Origin: CAJQLB01 sp041392065
GTDB lineage: Bacteria > Bacteroidota > Bacteroidia > Flavobacteriales > Flavobacteriaceae
Length of the DNA stretch: 64,000 nucleotides
NCBI GenBank assembly: GCA_041392065.1
Contig: JAWKMU010000002.1
Location: 186,001-250,000, forward strand
Reading direction: 5' to 3'
The notes under the pieces were generated by a model. That model searched no databases. It was not told the DNA's origin and saw only the letters and a list, made by a program, of their open reading frames with translations. The translations under genes and the position numbers were made by a program. Below, one piece after another: positions 61,348 through 64,000 of this stretch (its first letter is position 1; the number at the start of each line of letters is the position of its first letter).

Positions 61348-61617
61348 ATGGCAAGCAATGAAAATTCTAGAAAAGGCGATAGTATAGTTCCAAAAGATGG
61401 AGCAGGTATCATCCCAAAAGATGGTGCAGGCATAATTCCTAAAGATGGAGCTGGTATTATCCCAAAAGATGGAGCTGGCATCATTCCTAAGGATGGAGCT
61501 GGTATTATCCCGAAAGATGGAGCAGGTATCATCCCAAAAGATGGTGCAGGCATTATTCCAAAAGATGGAGCAGGCATCATACCAAAAGATGGTGCAGGTA
61601 TTACGCCAAAAAAGTAA
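61348..61617 (+). CDS. Repeat protein built of DGAGIIPK units
   Basis: An 89-aa protein: a 10-residue polar start (MASNENSRKG), a degenerate first unit DSIVPK, eight identical 8-residue units DGAGIIPK, and a last variant DGAGITPKK. There is no signal peptide, membrane helix or known domain. The units differ at synonymous codon positions (for example GGA/GGT, GCA/GCT, ATC/ATT/ATA, CCA/CCT/CCC/CCG) yet encode the same residues, so the protein sequence is being kept; this is strong evidence that plus is the coding strand. It is divergent from the TIR-caspase operon, which carries the same motif in its second gene. No named family; role unknown. It could be a protease substrate, multivalent scaffold or assembling signal. 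Confidence 0.75.
   Translation: MASNENSRKGDSIVPKDGAGIIPKDGAGIIPKDGAGIIPKDGAGIIPKDGAGIIPKDGAGIIPKDGAGIIPKDGAGIIPKDGAGITPKK
61396..61611 (+). repeat. Nine tandem 24-bp units coding the 8-residue repeat
   Basis: Units of 24 bp begin at 61396 and run without spacers to 61611. Units 1 and 6 are identical in DNA, and units 1-2 resemble units 6-7, suggesting an old block duplication. The others differ only at third codon positions, except the last unit (IIP to ITP). Confidence 0.9.
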
Positions 61618-61686
61618 TTACGAATTTCGTATTAATATCCAGTAATTAGATCTTGCCCTAAAACGTTATTGATATATTAAAAAGAA

Positions 61687-61722
61687 TAAAAAAGCCGATT
61701 CAATTTAGAGTCGGCTTTTTTT
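61687..61722. terminator. Bidirectional rho-independent terminator
   Basis: Arms AAAGCCGATTC / GAGTCGGCTTT (one G-T pair) with flanking A-run and T-run. It ends the repeat gene (plus) and the amidohydrolase gene (minus), and marks the edge of the accessory locus. Confidence 0.82.
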
Positions 61723-61738
61723 GTTTTATTATTAATAA

Positions 61739-64000
61739 TTAATGCGAACCTATATGACAACCACAAGTTAGACGAGTAAAACTTTGACTTTCTTCATGCC
61801 ATGGAAAGGCAGCATTGTATTTATTATTTTCCCAATAAAATTTTGTTCTATATTTATCATGGTTGCCAATTTCATTCATAGTTTCAGTGTCATATAAACG
61901 ACCATTAACCATAGTATAGATAACACTTTCAGTATTTCTTATGTTTTCTAACGGGTTTTTGTCCAAAACGATTAAATCGGCTAGTTTACCAACTTCTAAA
62001 GAACCAATATCATTTCCAGCACCAATATATTGTGCTCCGTTAAGTGTTGCAGCCCTTAAGGCTTCCATATTGGTCATTCCACCTTGCTCAAACATCCATA
62101 GTTCCCAATGCGCTGCCAAACCCTGTAATTGACCATGAGCACCAAGATTTACTTTTACACCAACATCTGTAAGTGCTTTTGCAGTTTTTGAAGTGAGTAT
62201 ATGTCCATTTTCATATTCTTCTTGAGGTACCATCGTGCGATGTCTTGATCTAGAATCTATAATTCCTCTTGGAAAATATTTGAGTAATTTTTCATTTTCC
62301 CAAACATTAGTATTCTGATACCAATAATATTCGCCACTCATTCCAGCATAATTAACAACAAGAGTAGGAGTGTAGCCTGTGTTGCTATTTCCCCAAAGTG
62401 TAGTTACATCTTTATACACAGGAGCAATTGGAATATTGTGTTCAACTCCAGTATGTCCATCCATAATCATGGTCATGTTATGATAAAATGTTGAACCACC
62501 TTCTGGAACAACGAAAATGCCTTCTTCTCGAGCAGCTTGTAATATTTGTTGTCTTTGTTCACGACGAGGCTGATTATAACTTTTTACTGATAGCGCACCA
62601 AAAGCTTTTGTACGTCTTATGGATGAACGAGCATCATCTAAACTATTGATGACGGCTTTAAAATCGCCATCAGCTCCATATAAAATATGTCCAGTTGAAT
62701 AAAGTCTTGGCCCAACCATTCGTCCGCTTTTTAATAATTCTGATAGTGCAAATACAGTTTGAGTATTAGCCGAAGGATCATGAGATGTGGTTACTCCATA
62801 GGCTAAGTTTGCATAGAATTGCCAATGTTTTTGTGTTGTTAAGCCATCTCTAAATCCTCCAATATGTGCATGAGCATCAACAATTCCTGGCATAATTGTT
62901 TTTCCAGAAACGTCATATACTTTTGCGTTTGAAGGAATTGTAATTTCTGAGCTATTTCCTATGGATTGAATTTTATTTTGATTTATAACTATAGTTCCGT
63001 TTTCAATGACTTTATCACCATCCATAGTAATAATTCTAGCGTTTTTAAATGCAATGACTCCAGTTGGCTTATCAGTCTTTACCTCGAGATTAATTGTAGT
63101 AGTTGGCTGTGTTACAAGTTTAGTTTCAGATGAAGCATTTGCTGAAAAGTATTGATTTCCTAATGTCCAATGCAACGTTTTGCTATCGTTAGACCAATGC
63201 AGATTTATTCCTGCATCTTCAGTTAATTGAGTGACAGGAACAAAACTTGTTTTATCAGTTAAATCAATTGATGTTCCAGCTTGAGGCATTGGTGCCATGT
63301 AAACTTTAAATAAGTGTATAAAAGCAACCCATTTTCCGTCAGGACTTGGTAATAATCGGTTACCATGTGAAGATTTGATTATGGTTCTTTCATCATTTCC
63401 TGTTAAATCAATACTTTTTAATTCTTTTGTAATAGCTCCACCAAAAGTTCCTCCATTTTGGTACATCACACGTTTATCATCTTTTGAAAACATTGGCAAA
63501 TCACCTTGTCGAGTTAAAAATTGATTATTAGATCCGTTTGAATTTACAATGTAAAGTCCTGGATTTTTATCAAAAGTTCTACCTTGGTCGCCATTGCCTC
63601 CTTCTTTTCGATAAGTAATTTTTTTACCATCGTTAGAAAAAGAAGGATTTCTATAAATGCCTTTTTCTGAAGATATTTTAGTTGGAGTACCACCATTTGA
63701 AGATATAGTGTAAATGTTGCCAAGGTTTTCATCATTCCAAGTCACATAGACTATCTGACTACCATCATTAGAATATGAAGGTTCAAATTCAAAATCATTT
63801 CCACTAGTTAATCGTTTTGGTGTTCCGTTTGGTAAAGACATAGTATATAAATAACCAAGAGCGTTAAATACAATATTTTTACCATTAGGTGAGGTTTTTA
63901 CATCTCTAATAACTTTTGCTTTGAAAGTATCTGGAGCAACTGGTGTGTCAAACTCAACAGCCTTTGCAATTTTAATTTTTGTATTAACTTCAAATGGAAT
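61739..64000 (-). CDS. Amidohydrolase with N-terminal TolB/PD40 propeller (5' end beyond the window)
   Basis: Partial: the frame stays open from 63841 to base 64000 with good coding sequence (for example DVKTSPNGKNIVFNALGYLY), so the ATG at 63841 is internal and the true start lies outside. The visible 753 residues hold TolB-type beta-propeller repeats (FEPSYSNDGSQIVYVTW; RNPSFSNDGKKITYR) and then a metal-dependent amidohydrolase domain with GIVDAHAHIGG, a late GTLEVGKLADLIVLD-like SLEVGKLADLIVLDKNPL, and a C-terminus rich in Cys and His. It is a large secreted or periplasmic hydrolase type common in Bacteroidetes. The substrate is unknown. Confidence 0.88.
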   Translation of the reverse strand: MPFEVNTKIKIAKAVEFDTPVAPDTFKAKVIRDVKTSPNGKNIVFNALGYLYTMSLPNGTPKRLTSGNDFEFEPSYSNDGSQIVYVTWNDENLGNIYTISSNGGTPTKISSEKGIYRNPSFSNDGKKITYRKEGGNGDQGRTFDKNPGLYIVNSNGSNNQFLTRQGDLPMFSKDDKRVMYQNGGTFGGAITKELKSIDLTGNDERTIIKSSHGNRLLPSPDGKWVAFIHLFKVYMAPMPQAGTSIDLTDKTSFVPVTQLTEDAGINLHWSNDSKTLHWTLGNQYFSANASSETKLVTQPTTTINLEVKTDKPTGVIAFKNARIITMDGDKVIENGTIVINQNKIQSIGNSSEITIPSNAKVYDVSGKTIMPGIVDAHAHIGGFRDGLTTQKHWQFYANLAYGVTTSHDPSANTQTVFALSELLKSGRMVGPRLYSTGHILYGADGDFKAVINSLDDARSSIRRTKAFGALSVKSYNQPRREQRQQILQAAREEGIFVVPEGGSTFYHNMTMIMDGHTGVEHNIPIAPVYKDVTTLWGNSNTGYTPTLVVNYAGMSGEYYWYQNTNVWENEKLLKYFPRGIIDSRSRHRTMVPQEEYENGHILTSKTAKALTDVGVKVNLGAHGQLQGLAAHWELWMFEQGGMTNMEALRAATLNGAQYIGAGNDIGSLEVGKLADLIVLDKNPLENIRNTESVIYTMVNGRLYDTETMNEIGNHDKYRTKFYWENNKYNAAFPWHEESQSFTRLTCGCHIGSH

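Noticed and set aside
61311..61580. Minus-strand open frame of repeated MPAPSFG-type residues opposite the repeat gene
   Set aside because: It is open only because the 24-bp unit keeps every frame free of stops. Variation falls at third positions of the plus-strand frame, so plus is coding.
61396..61611. Possible CRISPR-like direct repeats
   Set aside because: The 24-bp units are contiguous with no spacers, keep one reading frame and code a protein; no cas genes are nearby.

Overview
The window is low-GC chromosomal DNA from a member of the Bacteroidetes, most likely a marine Flavobacteriaceae. Evidence: a gldI gliding gene; FKBP, cyclophilin and parvulin lipoproteins; a flavobacterial carotenoid cluster; a transketolase split into two genes; a parA-parB-DUF5683-dapB-lepB run; and many starts preceded by the Bacteroidetes promoter -7 element TAnnTTTG, several with TTG or TTTG 18-20 bp upstream. 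I cannot name the species. Coding density is high and no gap exceeds 300 bp.

Layout. 1-11.3 kb: DUF3810 protein, pepD, a cyclophilin-FKBP lipoprotein with gldI and a DHH phosphoesterase, ndk, a cold-shock protein, a penicillin acylase-like enzyme, and recF with a lipoprotein and a DUF721 (DciA-like) gene. 11.4-17.9 kb: TPR protein, ribH, two small membrane proteins, mutL, two rhomboids and an EEP-family membrane protein. 17.9-23.9 kb (minus): parA, parB, DUF5683, dapB, lepB, wbqC-like and DUF6122, interrupted by a four-helix-bundle gene between 20-bp inverted repeats. 24-36.2 kb: M16 peptidase, START-like protein, three SurA/parvulin-type proteins, MoxR ATPase, aconitase, TlpA-like thioredoxin. 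36.2-40.6 kb (minus): carotenoid genes crtI-crtB-crtZ-lycopene cyclase behind a MerR/B12-binding regulator with the CarH photoreceptor motifs. 40.7-54.5 kb: tRNA-Leu and tRNA-Lys, aroK, PRTase, S4 protein, FKBP lipoprotein, porin-like protein, split transketolase, tgt, LptF/G permease, EamA transporter, accA, dnaB, an unknown secreted protein and a TauE transporter.

54.5-61.6 kb is the accessory part and the best candidate for an undescribed system. Six tightly packed minus-strand genes encode a three-TM TolB-like/TPR protein, a small membrane protein with an internal repeat, a caspase-alpha/beta-hydrolase-TPR-S fusion, a 74-aa phage-like domain, a membrane-anchored TIR protein, and a membrane coiled-coil protein. 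Divergently transcribed from them is an 89-aa protein that is almost entirely an 8-residue repeat (DGAGIIPK). The same repeat, with matching first and last variants, lies inside the small membrane protein of the operon. The domains (TIR, caspase, TPR-S) are those of bacterial immune or cell-suicide systems; the repeat could be a protease substrate, a scaffold or a self-assembling signal. This function is inferred, not shown.

The window ends inside a TolB-like/amidohydrolase gene whose start lies beyond base 64000.
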